This document shows positions 1 to 6,832 of a stretch of 28,788 nucleotides of DNA, piece after piece. This DNA is from Pseudomonadota bacterium (GTDB taxonomy: Bacteria > Pseudomonadota > Gammaproteobacteria > Burkholderiales > Burkholderiaceae_B): NCBI GenBank assembly GCA_023439305.1, contig JAEXOO010000004.1:1-28788 (forward strand), read 5' to 3'. Each line of letters begins with the position of its first letter. Within the stretch, counting starts at the first letter, position 1. The notes beneath the pieces were generated by a model. It had not been told where the DNA came from, ran no database searches, and saw only the letters and a list, made by a program, of their open reading frames with translations. The translations under genes and the position numbers were made by a program.

Positions 1-27
1 ACCTACCTACCTACCTACCTACCTACT
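1..27. repeat. ACCT tetranucleotide tandem repeat at window edge
   Basis: Six and a half uninterrupted copies of ACCT open the window. They are followed at once by a perfect 14-base palindrome. No gene is attached. This may be a true microsatellite or an assembly or contig-end artefact; the sequence alone cannot decide. Confidence 0.8.
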
Positions 28-270
28 CTCTATATATAGAGGCGCCCAACCGGAGGACGTACAGATCCGGGCCTGCCTAGTCGTGCGCTCCAAACAAAGA
101 TCCGATCATCATCCTTCCAAGAGCCGGACAGGTACCTGACACCCTTTATTTAATCCTAAAAGAAATAAGCTAATCCCGAAAACGTCGTTATTCGCTGAGG
201 CGGGCTTTATTACCATCTTCTTATGTAGTTAAACCCCTTGGCTGCACTCCGCTTACTATCGAGAGTAATA
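28..270. other. Gene-free leader region with a 14-bp AT palindrome
   Basis: Bases 28-41 (CTCTATATATAGAG) are a perfect palindrome. The rest, to the rhodanese start, is noticeably more AT-rich than the genes that follow (especially 140-240) and has no credible coding frame. It presumably holds the promoter of the sulfur module, but I cannot point to a convincing -35/-10 pair. Confidence 0.5.
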
Positions 271-1245
271 ATGATCAGAACCTTCACCCTTTCTCTTGCG
301 CTTGTGCTCGCGCCGCTGGTCGCCGGCCCTGCACTGGCCGAACCAGCCGACTCTACGCTCACGCCCGCTCATGCGACAACACAACCCCTGGTCTCTGCCC
401 AGGAACTGAGCGCCGAACTGAATCAGGACGGCCTGCGAATACTGGATATTCGCTCGCCCGACGAGTATGCCGCCGGCCACGTTCCCGGCGCCGTCAATAC
501 ACCTTACGGCGCCTATCGCGGCCCAGCTGAGAATGCTGGCGCTCTTCGCTCTGAAGCCGATCTATCCGCCCTGTTCAGCAAGTCCGGCATCAGCAAGGAC
601 AGCCGTATCGTAGTGACATACGCCGGCGCCAATCCTACCGACTTCGGCGCAGCGGCCCGTGTGTACTGGACACTCAAAGCCGGCGGCCTGACGCATCTAT
701 CTATTCTGGACGGCGGTGTGCAAGCTTGGCAGGCAGAAGGGCTGCCTCTCAGCAAAGAGACTCCTGCCGTCAGCCCTACCCAATTCAACTACTCCTACAA
801 CCAGGACATGATCGCCAGCACCCAGGAGGTCGCCGCCTTCATCCAATCGGGCCAGGCGCCGGTGCTGCTGGATGCCCGCCCCACTCCCTTCTTCAAGGGA
901 GAGAAGCGCGTGGATGCCGCCGCCCGCTACGGCACCCTGCCCGGCGCCCGCGAACTGGATTTCAATGCCTTCTTCAACAATGACAAGCCCACGCTTAAAG
1001 ACAAGAGCGAGATCCTGAGACTCGTCAAAGAGCAGGGCCTGGATGAAAAGCCAACAGTATCGTTCTGCAATACCGGGCACTGGGCCGCCACCAACTGGTT
1101 TGTGCTGTCGGAGCTGGCCGGCAATCCCCATGTCCAGCTCTACCCCGAGTCCGTGGTGGAATGGAGTCGCAGCGACTTGCCCATGGACAATCAGCCCTCG
1201 CGCTTCCAGGTTCTGAAGCTGGACGCCCTGCGCGCCATCAACTGA
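271..1245 (+). CDS. Exported two-domain rhodanese (sulfurtransferase)
   Basis: The product is a 324-residue thiosulfate/3-mercaptopyruvate sulfurtransferase-like protein that would move sulfane sulfur in the periplasm. Residues 1-23 form a Sec signal peptide ending ALA. Two rhodanese domains follow (about 40-165 and 180-315). The first carries DIRSPDEYAAGHVPGA but its active loop (YAGANPTD) has no cysteine. The second has the catalytic loop CNTGHWA with Cys266. This inactive-plus-active arrangement is typical of tandem rhodaneses. I chose the ATG at 271 over an in-frame TTG at 238 because the signal peptide starts there and a purine-rich GAGAG lies just upstream. It is first in an apparent operon with a YeeE/YedE transporter 33 bases downstream, which suggests handling of imported or periplasmic thiosulfate-type sulfur. 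The in vivo substrate is not evident. Confidence 0.9.
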   Translation: MIRTFTLSLALVLAPLVAGPALAEPADSTLTPAHATTQPLVSAQELSAELNQDGLRILDIRSPDEYAAGHVPGAVNTPYGAYRGPAENAGALRSEADLSALFSKSGISKDSRIVVTYAGANPTDFGAAARVYWTLKAGGLTHLSILDGGVQAWQAEGLPLSKETPAVSPTQFNYSYNQDMIASTQEVAAFIQSGQAPVLLDARPTPFFKGEKRVDAAARYGTLPGARELDFNAFFNNDKPTLKDKSEILRLVKEQGLDEKPTVSFCNTGHWAATNWFVLSELAGNPHVQLYPESVVEWSRSDLPMDNQPSRFQVLKLDALRAIN

Positions 1246-1278
1246 TCTTTCTTTCACTGATATCGCTTTATTAAAACC

Positions 1279-2385
1279 ATGCTTTTTCTAACTAGACTGG
1301 GCTTCGCCCTGGCAAGCCTGGCCCTGATCCTGGGAGTCACCTTGGTCGGGGGACTGCGCCAAGGGCTGCTCACCATGCTGGGCATAGGCTTTGGCGCGGT
1401 GCTGCAAGGCGCACGTTTCGGCTTCACCACCGGCTGGCGCAACTATATAGAGAGACGCGATCCGCAAGGCATCTGGGCGCAGATGCTGCTGCTGGTGCTG
1501 GCGGCCGCCTTTACCTTGCCCCTGATCGCCGACAGCGGCGGCGAACTGGTGGGCGCCATCGCTCCGCTGACCCTCAGTCTGGTGCTGGGGGCCTTCTTGT
1601 TCGGCGCCGCCATGCAGCTGGCCGACGGCTGCGGCTCGGGCACGCTTTACAAAGCGGGAGCCGGAGCCCCCATCTCCTTTGCCGTATTGCCGGCTTTTGC
1701 CATAGGTAGTTTTTTCGGCGCCTCGCACCAGCCAGCCTGGATCGCTCTGGGCGGACTGCCCGCCATAGACTTGACCCACGAACTGGGTTGGCCACTCGCA
1801 CTGCTGCTGACAACAGCGGCATGCGGCGCGGTGGCCTGGCTGGCGGGACGGGGCGCGCGCCGCCATCAGAACAGAACCGGAGCAGCACCCGCCAAATGGG
1901 CCATGCGCTGGTGGATGGGCGCTCTGCTGCTGGCAGTGCTCTATCTGAGTCACATGCTGGTGGCAGGCCAGCCCTGGGGCATTGTCTACGGTATAGGCCT
2001 GTGGGGAGCCAAGGTTTTCTCCGCTCTGGGCTGGACGCCGGCAGGCGACGCCTTCTGGGGAGCAGCGCCGCACGCCCAACGCCTGGCAGAACCCGTGCTG
2101 GCCGACGTAACCTCGGTCACGAACTTCGGCCTGATACTGGGCGCCATGGCCGCCTCACGCTGGAATCACCCCGCCGAGTTCAAGGCTCCCTCTGCCCGCA
2201 CGCTCTGGGTGGGCGCGCTGGCGGGACTGGTCATGGGATACAGCGCCCGCATGGCCTTTGGCTGCAACGTCGGGGCCTTCCTGGGCGGCATTGCATCTGC
2301 CAGCCTGCACGGATGGGTATGGTTCGCACTGGCTTTTGCCGGCTCCATCCTGGGCGTGCGCCTGCGTCGCCGCGTCAACTCCTGA
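1279..2385 (+). CDS. YeeE/YedE-family sulfur-compound transporter
   Basis: A 368-residue polytopic inner-membrane protein of the Sulf_transp (YeeE/YedE) family, whose studied members import thiosulfate through conserved pore cysteines. The sequence shows about nine or ten hydrophobic segments and the two family cysteine motifs: ADGCGSGTLYKAG (Cys118) in the first half and MAFGCNVGAFLGG (Cys329) in the second, in pseudo-repeated halves. The length suits a full fused two-half transporter. It follows the rhodanese by 33 bases and precedes a small membrane peptide by 10 bases. No clear Shine-Dalgarno sequence precedes the ATG, so translation may be weak or coupled. Thiosulfate as cargo is inferred from the family; other sulfur or selenium species are possible. 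Confidence 0.88.
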   Translation: MLFLTRLGFALASLALILGVTLVGGLRQGLLTMLGIGFGAVLQGARFGFTTGWRNYIERRDPQGIWAQMLLLVLAAAFTLPLIADSGGELVGAIAPLTLSLVLGAFLFGAAMQLADGCGSGTLYKAGAGAPISFAVLPAFAIGSFFGASHQPAWIALGGLPAIDLTHELGWPLALLLTTAACGAVAWLAGRGARRHQNRTGAAPAKWAMRWWMGALLLAVLYLSHMLVAGQPWGIVYGIGLWGAKVFSALGWTPAGDAFWGAAPHAQRLAEPVLADVTSVTNFGLILGAMAASRWNHPAEFKAPSARTLWVGALAGLVMGYSARMAFGCNVGAFLGGIASASLHGWVWFALAFAGSILGVRLRRRVNS

Positions 2386-2395
2386 GAGATCCGCC

Positions 2396-2560
2396 ATGAG
2401 CAAAACCACATTTCGTCTGATCACCAGCGCTTTCTGGTTATTAGTAATTTTCCTGATCGTTCTGGATAGCGTCCAGCCTCGCCCCTACCGGCTGGAGCCG
2501 CCACCCATCGCCCTGGGCAGCGGACAAGCCGCCAGCGGCGGTCACTGTTCCGGTCGATGA
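2396..2560 (+). CDS. 54-residue single-span membrane peptide of the sulfur module
   Basis: A short frame starting 10 bases after the transporter stop, with GAGAG at a good distance from the ATG. The peptide has an N-terminal hydrophobic segment (residues 10-24, FWLLVIFLIVLDS), a proline-rich middle (PRPYRLEPPP) and a Gly/Ser-rich end containing His and Cys (GGHCSGR). It is therefore probably anchored in the inner membrane with a short periplasmic tail. I recognise no family. Its position after the rhodanese and the YeeE-like gene suggests an accessory role with them. The C-terminal Cys could touch sulfur chemistry, but that is speculation. It is probably real because of the spacing, ribosome site and membrane span. 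Confidence 0.6.
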   Translation: MSKTTFRLITSAFWLLVIFLIVLDSVQPRPYRLEPPPIALGSGQAASGGHCSGR

Positions 2561-2567
2561 ATCTGCA

Positions 2568-2595
2568 CCGCCTCTTTCATGGAGCGGCTTTTTTT
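2568..2595 (+). terminator. Probable rho-independent terminator of the sulfur module
   Basis: CCGCCTC and GGAGCGG can pair (with one bulged base) around a short loop, followed by a run of seven T. It sits 8 bases after the small-peptide stop, as expected for an operon end. The stem is short, so confidence is moderate. Confidence 0.55.
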
Positions 2596-2693
2596 GCTCA
2601 TGGTCAGTCCAGTTGCTACCAAGCCGGCAGCCCCTTCCCGATATCGGCTCGTGCTAGCATCTGCAGCAGAATCTCCCTCCCTGTACGACTTCC

Positions 2694-3662
2694 ATGCTGA
2701 ATTACCTTTACTCCACCCTGTTGCGCAGCCTGCGCATGTTCTATACGGTCGCCCGCATCATGCTTCCCGTGATGATAGGCGTACGCATCGCCGCTCAGTT
2801 GGGACTGGTGGACATGGTGGGCCAATGGATAGGTCCGCTGATGGCGCTGGTAGGCCTGCCGCCTGAAGCCGGCATTGTCTGGGCTACGACCGCTTTGGCC
2901 GGCATTTATGCCGGCATAGGCTCGCTGGCTGCGCTGGGCGACAGCCTGAGCCTCACCGCCGCACAGATCAGCATTCTGGGCAGCATGATGCTGCTGGCCC
3001 ACAACATGCCCATGGAACAGGCCATTGTGCGCAAAGCGGGCGCCAGCTTCTGGTTGACGGCGAGCCTGCGGCTGGGTTGCGCCATGCTGTACGGAGCATT
3101 GCTGGCCTGGTTTCTTTCCAGCGCCGATCTGCTTCAAGAATCGGTGTCGCTCAACTGGCTATATGGACAAGCCAGCGCCAGCCAGGGCGGCTGGGAAGGA
3201 TGGAAAGACTGGCTGCTGGGTACGGCCAGCTCGCTGCTGATGACCTGGCTGATCATCCTGGGCCTGCTGATCGTACTGTCCGCACTCGAGAAAATCGGCT
3301 TTACCAAGGTTCTGACCCGGCTGCTGTTGCCGCTGCTGCGTTTTTCAGGACTGGAAGAACGCGTCGCCCCCACCACCACCGTGGGCGTGCTGCTGGGCCT
3401 GAGCTATGGCGGCGCGCTGATCATCGATGAGTCCCGCCAACAAAACTACAGCCCGCGCACCCGCCTGCTGGCTCTATCGTGGCTATCGCTCTGCCACTCC
3501 CTGATCGAAGACACCATATTGATCATGGCGCTGGGTGCGAACATCTGGATTGTCGTGGCTGGCCGGATTGTGCTGACCCTGCTGGTCGTAGGACTGATGG
3601 CGCGACTGACTCTGCCGGGCACGCTGCTCTATCGGCGCTATCTGAGCAGCGCCGATCGCTGA
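2694..3662 (+). CDS. Nucleoside-recognition (Gate) domain membrane protein
   Basis: A 322-residue polytopic protein resembling the nucleoside-recognition/Gate domain family, related to the spore maturation SpmA/SpmB and FeoB gate regions. It shows about eight hydrophobic helices in two halves. The first half contains GIYAGIGSLAALGDSLSLT and LLAHNMPMEQAIVRKAG. The second contains GVLLGLSYGGALIIDESR and SLCHSLIEDTILIMALGAN. These are the paired Gate motifs with conserved His and Glu. The transported substrate of such stand-alone Gate proteins is not established. It stands alone between a terminator and the convergent msrA, 27 bases from its stop. The ATG at 2694 has no strong ribosome site, so the start is less certain than the function class. 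Confidence 0.8.
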   Translation: MLNYLYSTLLRSLRMFYTVARIMLPVMIGVRIAAQLGLVDMVGQWIGPLMALVGLPPEAGIVWATTALAGIYAGIGSLAALGDSLSLTAAQISILGSMMLLAHNMPMEQAIVRKAGASFWLTASLRLGCAMLYGALLAWFLSSADLLQESVSLNWLYGQASASQGGWEGWKDWLLGTASSLLMTWLIILGLLIVLSALEKIGFTKVLTRLLLPLLRFSGLEERVAPTTTVGVLLGLSYGGALIIDESRQQNYSPRTRLLALSWLSLCHSLIEDTILIMALGANIWIVVAGRIVLTLLVVGLMARLTLPGTLLYRRYLSSADR

Positions 3663-3689
3663 CAAGGCCCACATGCGTCCCGTTCGGGC

Positions 3690-4214
3690 TCAGGCGATCA
3701 GCTCCTGAAAGCGCTGGCGGAACTTATACAGTTTGGGCGCGATGACCATCTGGCAATAACCCTGATTGGGATTGCGCGCAAAATAATCATGGTGATAAGT
3801 CTCGGCCGGCCAGAACGTGGAGCTATCCAGCACATGCGTCACGATAGGCTGGGCGAACTCGTGCTGCAGCTCCTCGATGACCTCAAAGGCGGTTCGCCGC
3901 TGTGCGTCGTTCTGACAAAAAATTGCCGAGGCGTACTGAGGCCCAACATCGGCCCCCTGGCGGTCCTGAGTGGTGGGGTCGTGGGTCAGGAAAAATACCT
4001 GCAACAAATCATGGAAAGAAATGATGTCGGGGTCGAACTCCACCCGAACCACTTCGATATGTCCGGTCTGCTTGCCGCAGACTTGTTCGTAGGTGGGTTC
4101 GTCCACATGGCCGCCGCAATATCCCGGAACGACGGACTCGACACCTTTCAGCGCCTGAAAGACCCCTTCCGTGCACCAAAAACATCCACCACCCAATACG
4201 GCTGTTTCTTTCAT
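3690..4214 (-). CDS. msrA: Peptide methionine-S-sulfoxide reductase MsrA
   Basis: Reduces methionine-S-sulfoxide in free and protein form in the cytoplasm, recycled by thioredoxin. The 174-residue protein has the signature GGGCFWCTEGVFQ with catalytic Cys11, the GYCGG element at 31-35, HTD-type substrate residues in the central fold, and a C-terminal Cys154 in NQGYCQMVI as the likely resolving cysteine. There is no signal peptide. Its start overlaps the stop of the upstream cytochrome gene (ATGA) and it has its own good ribosome site (AAGGAG, 5 bases upstream). It is therefore both coupled and independently translatable. Length and motifs are complete. Confidence 0.96.
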   Translation of the reverse strand: MKETAVLGGGCFWCTEGVFQALKGVESVVPGYCGGHVDEPTYEQVCGKQTGHIEVVRVEFDPDIISFHDLLQVFFLTHDPTTQDRQGADVGPQYASAIFCQNDAQRRTAFEVIEELQHEFAQPIVTHVLDSSTFWPAETYHHDYFARNPNQGYCQMVIAPKLYKFRQRFQELIA

Positions 4215-4576
4215 GGAGACTCCTTCGTTGATGTGTCGGCCAGATCCAGCAACCAGGCCGCGATGGCCCTGGCCTGCTGCTCACTGACCCTGTTCTGGGC
4301 AGGCATGGGGATAGCGCCCCAATTGCCCCGGCTGCCATGGCGAATCTGCTTTTCCAGATAGGCCAGGGCCGACGGGCGATCGCCCTGCGCATAACGCTGG
4401 GCGATCTCCATAAAAGGGGGGCCGACCCGCTTTCTGTCCACCTGATGGCAAGACAGGCATTGTGTCTGCAACAAGGCCGTGACTGATACCGTATCAGCCT
4501 TTGCCTTTGGATTAAAGCCGGCCAGCGCACAAAGCACTACCAATGGTAAACAGGATGCCCAAGAGTCGCAGCGCAT
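4211..4576 (-). CDS. Periplasmic class I c-type cytochrome
   Basis: A 121-residue soluble electron carrier. A signal peptide (about 1-27, ending AKA-D) exports it. CLSCH at 40-44 binds haem covalently, and Met91 in AIPMPAQ is the likely sixth ligand. Together these give a cytochrome c-551/c-552 type. Three ATG codons are adjacent (4582, 4579, 4576). AGGGAAGG lies directly before the first, so the last ATG has the normal spacing and was chosen. A longer in-frame start at 4642 would place about 20 non-signal residues in front of the signal peptide and is unlikely. The stop overlaps msrA by ATGA. The redox partner cannot be read from the sequence. Confidence 0.88.
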   Translation of the reverse strand: MRCDSWASCLPLVVLCALAGFNPKAKADTVSVTALLQTQCLSCHQVDRKRVGPPFMEIAQRYAQGDRPSALAYLEKQIRHGSRGNWGAIPMPAQNRVSEQQARAIAAWLLDLADTSTKESP

Positions 4577-4663
4577 CATCATCCTTCCCTTACAATTTAA
4601 CCGAGCCCGGCAAGGGGCTGCATTCGCGCTATTATCTGACATTCATCTCTGTAGTGGGCAAGC

Positions 4664-5452
4664 ATGTTAATACACCCGCAGTTTGATCCTATCGCCGTAC
4701 AGATCGGTCCCTTGGCGATCCACTGGTATGGCCTTATGTATTTGATCGGCTTCGGTCTGGTTTGGCTGGTGGGCAGCGCCCGCATCCGCGCCGGCCAGAC
4801 AGTGCTCAGCCGCAAGGACCTGGAAGACTTGATCTTCTATTGCGTCTTCGGCGTCGTTGTCGGCGGCCGGCTGGGCTACACCTTGTTCTACATGCCTTCG
4901 TACTATCTTTCCCACCCCATCGAGATCCTGTATGTCTGGAACGGCGGCATGTCTTTTCATGGCGGCCTGATCGGCGTGCTGGCGGCCATCGCCCTCTTTG
5001 CCCGCCTGCGCCAGCGCCGCTTTCTGGAAGTCAGCGATTTTCTCGCCCCATTGATCCCGCTGGGCCTGGCTGTGGGCCGGCTGGGCAATTTCATCAATGG
5101 CGAGCTCTGGGGTCGCCCCAGCGACGTACCCTGGGCCATGGTGTTCCCGCAAGTCGACGGCACGCCGCGCCACCCATCGCAGTTGTATGAAATGGCGCTG
5201 GAAGGCCTTGTGCTGTTCCTGCTGCTCTGGTGGTTCACCCGCCGCCCGCGCCCGATGGGCCAGGCCAGCGCCCTGTTCCTGATCGGTTATGGCGTATTTC
5301 GTTTCGGCGTCGAGTACACCCGCGAACCGGACAGCTTCCTGGGCCTACTAGGCGCCGGACTGTCCATGGGGCAATGGCTGTCGCTGCCCATGGTGATTGC
5401 CGGCGTAGCTCTGTTCATCGCCTGCGGCCGCCGCCAACCTCAACAAGCCTGA
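4664..5452 (+). CDS. lgt: Prolipoprotein diacylglyceryl transferase Lgt
   Basis: An inner-membrane enzyme that transfers diacylglycerol from phosphatidylglycerol to the lipobox cysteine of prolipoproteins, the first step of lipoprotein maturation. The 262-residue protein shows seven hydrophobic segments. Hallmarks are SFHGG with His99 (equivalent to the essential His103 of E. coli) and the Lgt signature GRLGNFINGELWGR with Arg139 (E. coli Arg143), plus YEMALEG near the C-terminal third. It is divergent from the cytochrome-msrA pair, sharing the 87-base region 4577-4663 as promoter space. A strong two-way hairpin ends it. Pal, encoded later in the window, is one expected substrate. Confidence 0.97.
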   Translation: MLIHPQFDPIAVQIGPLAIHWYGLMYLIGFGLVWLVGSARIRAGQTVLSRKDLEDLIFYCVFGVVVGGRLGYTLFYMPSYYLSHPIEILYVWNGGMSFHGGLIGVLAAIALFARLRQRRFLEVSDFLAPLIPLGLAVGRLGNFINGELWGRPSDVPWAMVFPQVDGTPRHPSQLYEMALEGLVLFLLLWWFTRRPRPMGQASALFLIGYGVFRFGVEYTREPDSFLGLLGAGLSMGQWLSLPMVIAGVALFIACGRRQPQQA

Positions 5453-5473
5453 CACGCCAGCAACGCCAGACGC

Positions 5474-5510
5474 AAAAAAGCCCGTCCTTGCGAGGACGGG
5501 CTTTTTCTTT
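5474..5510. terminator. Bidirectional terminator shared by lgt and 6S RNA
   Basis: A perfect stem, AAAAAAGCCCGTCCT against AGGACGGGCTTTTT with a TGCG loop. It has a T run on both strands. It lies 22 bases after the lgt stop on the plus strand and just downstream of the 6S RNA on the minus strand, so it can end both converging transcripts. Confidence 0.93.
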
Positions 5511-5514
5511 GTAG

Positions 5515-5697
5515 GTGCCCCACCGTTGCCGTCAAGACCGGCATCCTGGAACCGAAGGTCCAAGATCGGCTGTCATCAAGCCAGCTTCGGGTTCATCAGC
5601 GAGGATGATCGCTCCTACTGGCTAATCCAACAACCTGTATGCCAAAAGCATTGGTTCAAGGAATGTATGGTCGTGTCACGAACACGGCAGGGACTTA
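5515..5697 (-). ncRNA. ssrS: 6S RNA (global RNA-polymerase regulator)
   Basis: 6S RNA imitates an open promoter and sequesters the housekeeping sigma holoenzyme in stationary phase. On the minus strand the ends pair as CCCUGCCGU (5692-5684) with ACGGUGGGG (5526-5518), a nine-pair closing stem. Inside it, CCUUGAACC pairs with GGUUCCAGG (one mismatch), flanking the large central bubble. The 5' segment GCCGUGUUCGUGAC and the 3' GACCUUCGGUUCCAGGAUGCCGG match my memory of betaproteobacterial 6S. The location immediately downstream of zapA is the classic synteny. Exact ends are estimated from the closing stem. A weak promoter (TTGCTC / TTTCAT) would overlap the zapA terminator. Confidence 0.87.
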
Positions 5698-5705
5698 CTG
5701 GTATG

Positions 5706-5737
5706 AAAAACGACTTGCTGGTGCTGAGAGCAAGTCG
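5706..5737 (-). terminator. zapA terminator just upstream of 6S RNA
   Basis: On the minus strand CGACTTGCT and AGCAAGTCG form a perfect nine-pair stem followed by TTTTT. It lies between the zapA stop (5752) and the 5' end of 6S (about 5697). This separates zapA mRNA from 6S and implies that 6S has its own promoter. Confidence 0.85.
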
Positions 5738-5751
5738 CCTTCAAATTCTGG

Positions 5752-6063
5752 CTAGCGCGGTGTAGAGGAAGGACCAAGCAATTGATCCATCATTCCGTGC
5801 ATGTCTTCGATTTTACGCTTGAAATCGCCAAAAGCAACATTAGCGAGCGGACCATCGGGGGCTTTGGCCGATAAAAGTTCGCTGGCGATCTGGATTGCAG
5901 CCATGACGGCGATGCGTTCGTTGCCCGATACACGGCCTGAACCCTTGATGGATTGCATGCGCTGATCCACCAGCTTGACGGCTTCCAGCAAACGGGCTTT
6001 TTCCGAAGGCGGGCATGCCAGGGAATAGTCCCGACCCAGAAGGGAGATATCGACTCGTTCCAT
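5752..6063 (-). CDS. zapA: Cell division protein ZapA
   Basis: A 103-residue cytoplasmic protein that binds FtsZ and bundles filaments in the Z ring. The N-terminal domain (MERVDISLLGRDYSLACP) has the family pattern for the FtsZ-binding head, followed by LLEAVKLVDQRM and NERIAVMAAIQIASELL, leading into the C-terminal helix that dimerises as a coiled coil. The start is fixed by AGGAG that overlaps the stop codon of the upstream coiled-coil gene, only 3 bases away, so the two are co-translated. It ends in its own terminator before 6S RNA. Confidence 0.94.
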   Translation of the reverse strand: MERVDISLLGRDYSLACPPSEKARLLEAVKLVDQRMQSIKGSGRVSGNERIAVMAAIQIASELLSAKAPDGPLANVAFGDFKRKIEDMHGMMDQLLGPSSTPR

Positions 6064-6066
6064 GAC

Positions 6067-6471
6067 TTACTCCTGTACGGCGCCGGGCAGTCGCATGAGA
6101 ATGGAACCGACCTGATTGCGGGCCTGCTCGGCCACTTCACGCAGCACACCCAGACCCGCCTGGGCAGAATCCAATTCCCGGCGCAACTGCTGCACACGGG
6201 CCTGTTCCTGTTCCAGTTGGCTTTTGAGTTCGCGCTGTTCGTCCTGAGCTTGCTGCTTGGCCGCATCCAATTGACGCTGGTGCGACGCCACGCCGCTGGA
6301 CAAGGACTCAAATTCTTCTTTCTGACGCTGACCCTGCTGACGCATGGCGTCCAGCTCGGCGTCCTGAGTCTTCAGACGAGCCAACAAGGCAGCGCGTTCA
6401 GCCTGCAGCTGACGCGACTGCTCAACCAGTTGACCGATGCGGTCAGCGAGAAAATCGAGATCTTGCAACAT
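6067..6471 (-). CDS. Coiled-coil protein upstream of zapA (ZapB-like in position)
   Basis: A 134-residue protein that is helical and rich in Gln, Glu, Arg and Leu over nearly its whole length, with heptad-like spacing (LADRIGQLVEQSRQLQAERA, then LKTQDAELDAMRQQ). It has no membrane segment or signal peptide. It sits 3 bases upstream of zapA and shares its message. The synteny and architecture suggest a role at the division site, comparable to ZapB-type or TIGR02449-like proteins. Coiled coils mislead easily, so the division role is inference and no symbol is assigned. Confidence 0.75.
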   Translation of the reverse strand: MLQDLDFLADRIGQLVEQSRQLQAERAALLARLKTQDAELDAMRQQGQRQKEEFESLSSGVASHQRQLDAAKQQAQDEQRELKSQLEQEQARVQQLRRELDSAQAGLGVLREVAEQARNQVGSILMRLPGAVQE

Positions 6472-6815
6472 GGGCGTTATCGTAAACCATAGGCGGCGTT
6501 ACTGGGTAGGGGAATTTCATACCAATCATAACCTTTCACCCGTCTTTCCATTACCTTTCAAGTTTCTTTCAAGGCTCTTAATTATCGGCCCACAGCCTTC
6601 CGGAAAACCCCTAGTTTTGAAAATTTTACGGGAAAACCCCTAAAAACCAAGGGCTAGCCGGGGTTTTCAGTCCCGCAACCCTCTATTACCATGCGTCACC
6701 CCTGAAGAACGGAGCCAGCCTTGCCAGGGGGGTAATGGACGAGCTCCACCATAAATAGACCGACACAGGAAACAGAGGAACAACATGCTCAAAGCAGACA
6801 AGGAGAATCCACCGT
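6472..6815. promoter_or_regulatory. Intergenic control region of tctBA and the coiled-coil/zapA operon, with GAAAACCCC repeats
   Basis: This 344-base divergent region is clearly more AT-rich than its flanks around 6510-6650. GGAAAACCCCTA occurs twice as a direct repeat (6602-6613 and 6631-6642, 29 bases apart). The core GAAAACCCC appears a third time inverted at 6660-6668. The second and third copies could also pair as an eight-base stem with a 19-base loop. The spacing resembles operator sites of a response regulator, but this is not proven. A small reading frame with its own ribosome site begins at 6785 (listed separately). No other gene is visible. Confidence 0.5.
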
Positions 6816-6832
6816 ATGCAACTCAGAAATAA
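6785..6832 (+). CDS. Possible 15-residue leader peptide overlapping the tctB start
   Basis: ATG at 6785, preceded by GAGGAAC at good spacing, opens a frame encoding MLKADKENPPYATQK and stops at 6832, 14 bases inside tctB in another frame. Its ribosome site is about as good as that of tctB (AAGGAG at 6799-6805), which lies within it. Such an arrangement could couple or attenuate tctB translation. It could equally be chance; no family is recognisable. Confidence 0.3.
   Translation: MLKADKENPPYATQK

Noticed and set aside
5526..5765. A 79-codon plus-strand frame between lgt and zapA
   Set aside because: The stretch is explained by 6S RNA and the zapA terminator on the other strand; the peptide has no family character.
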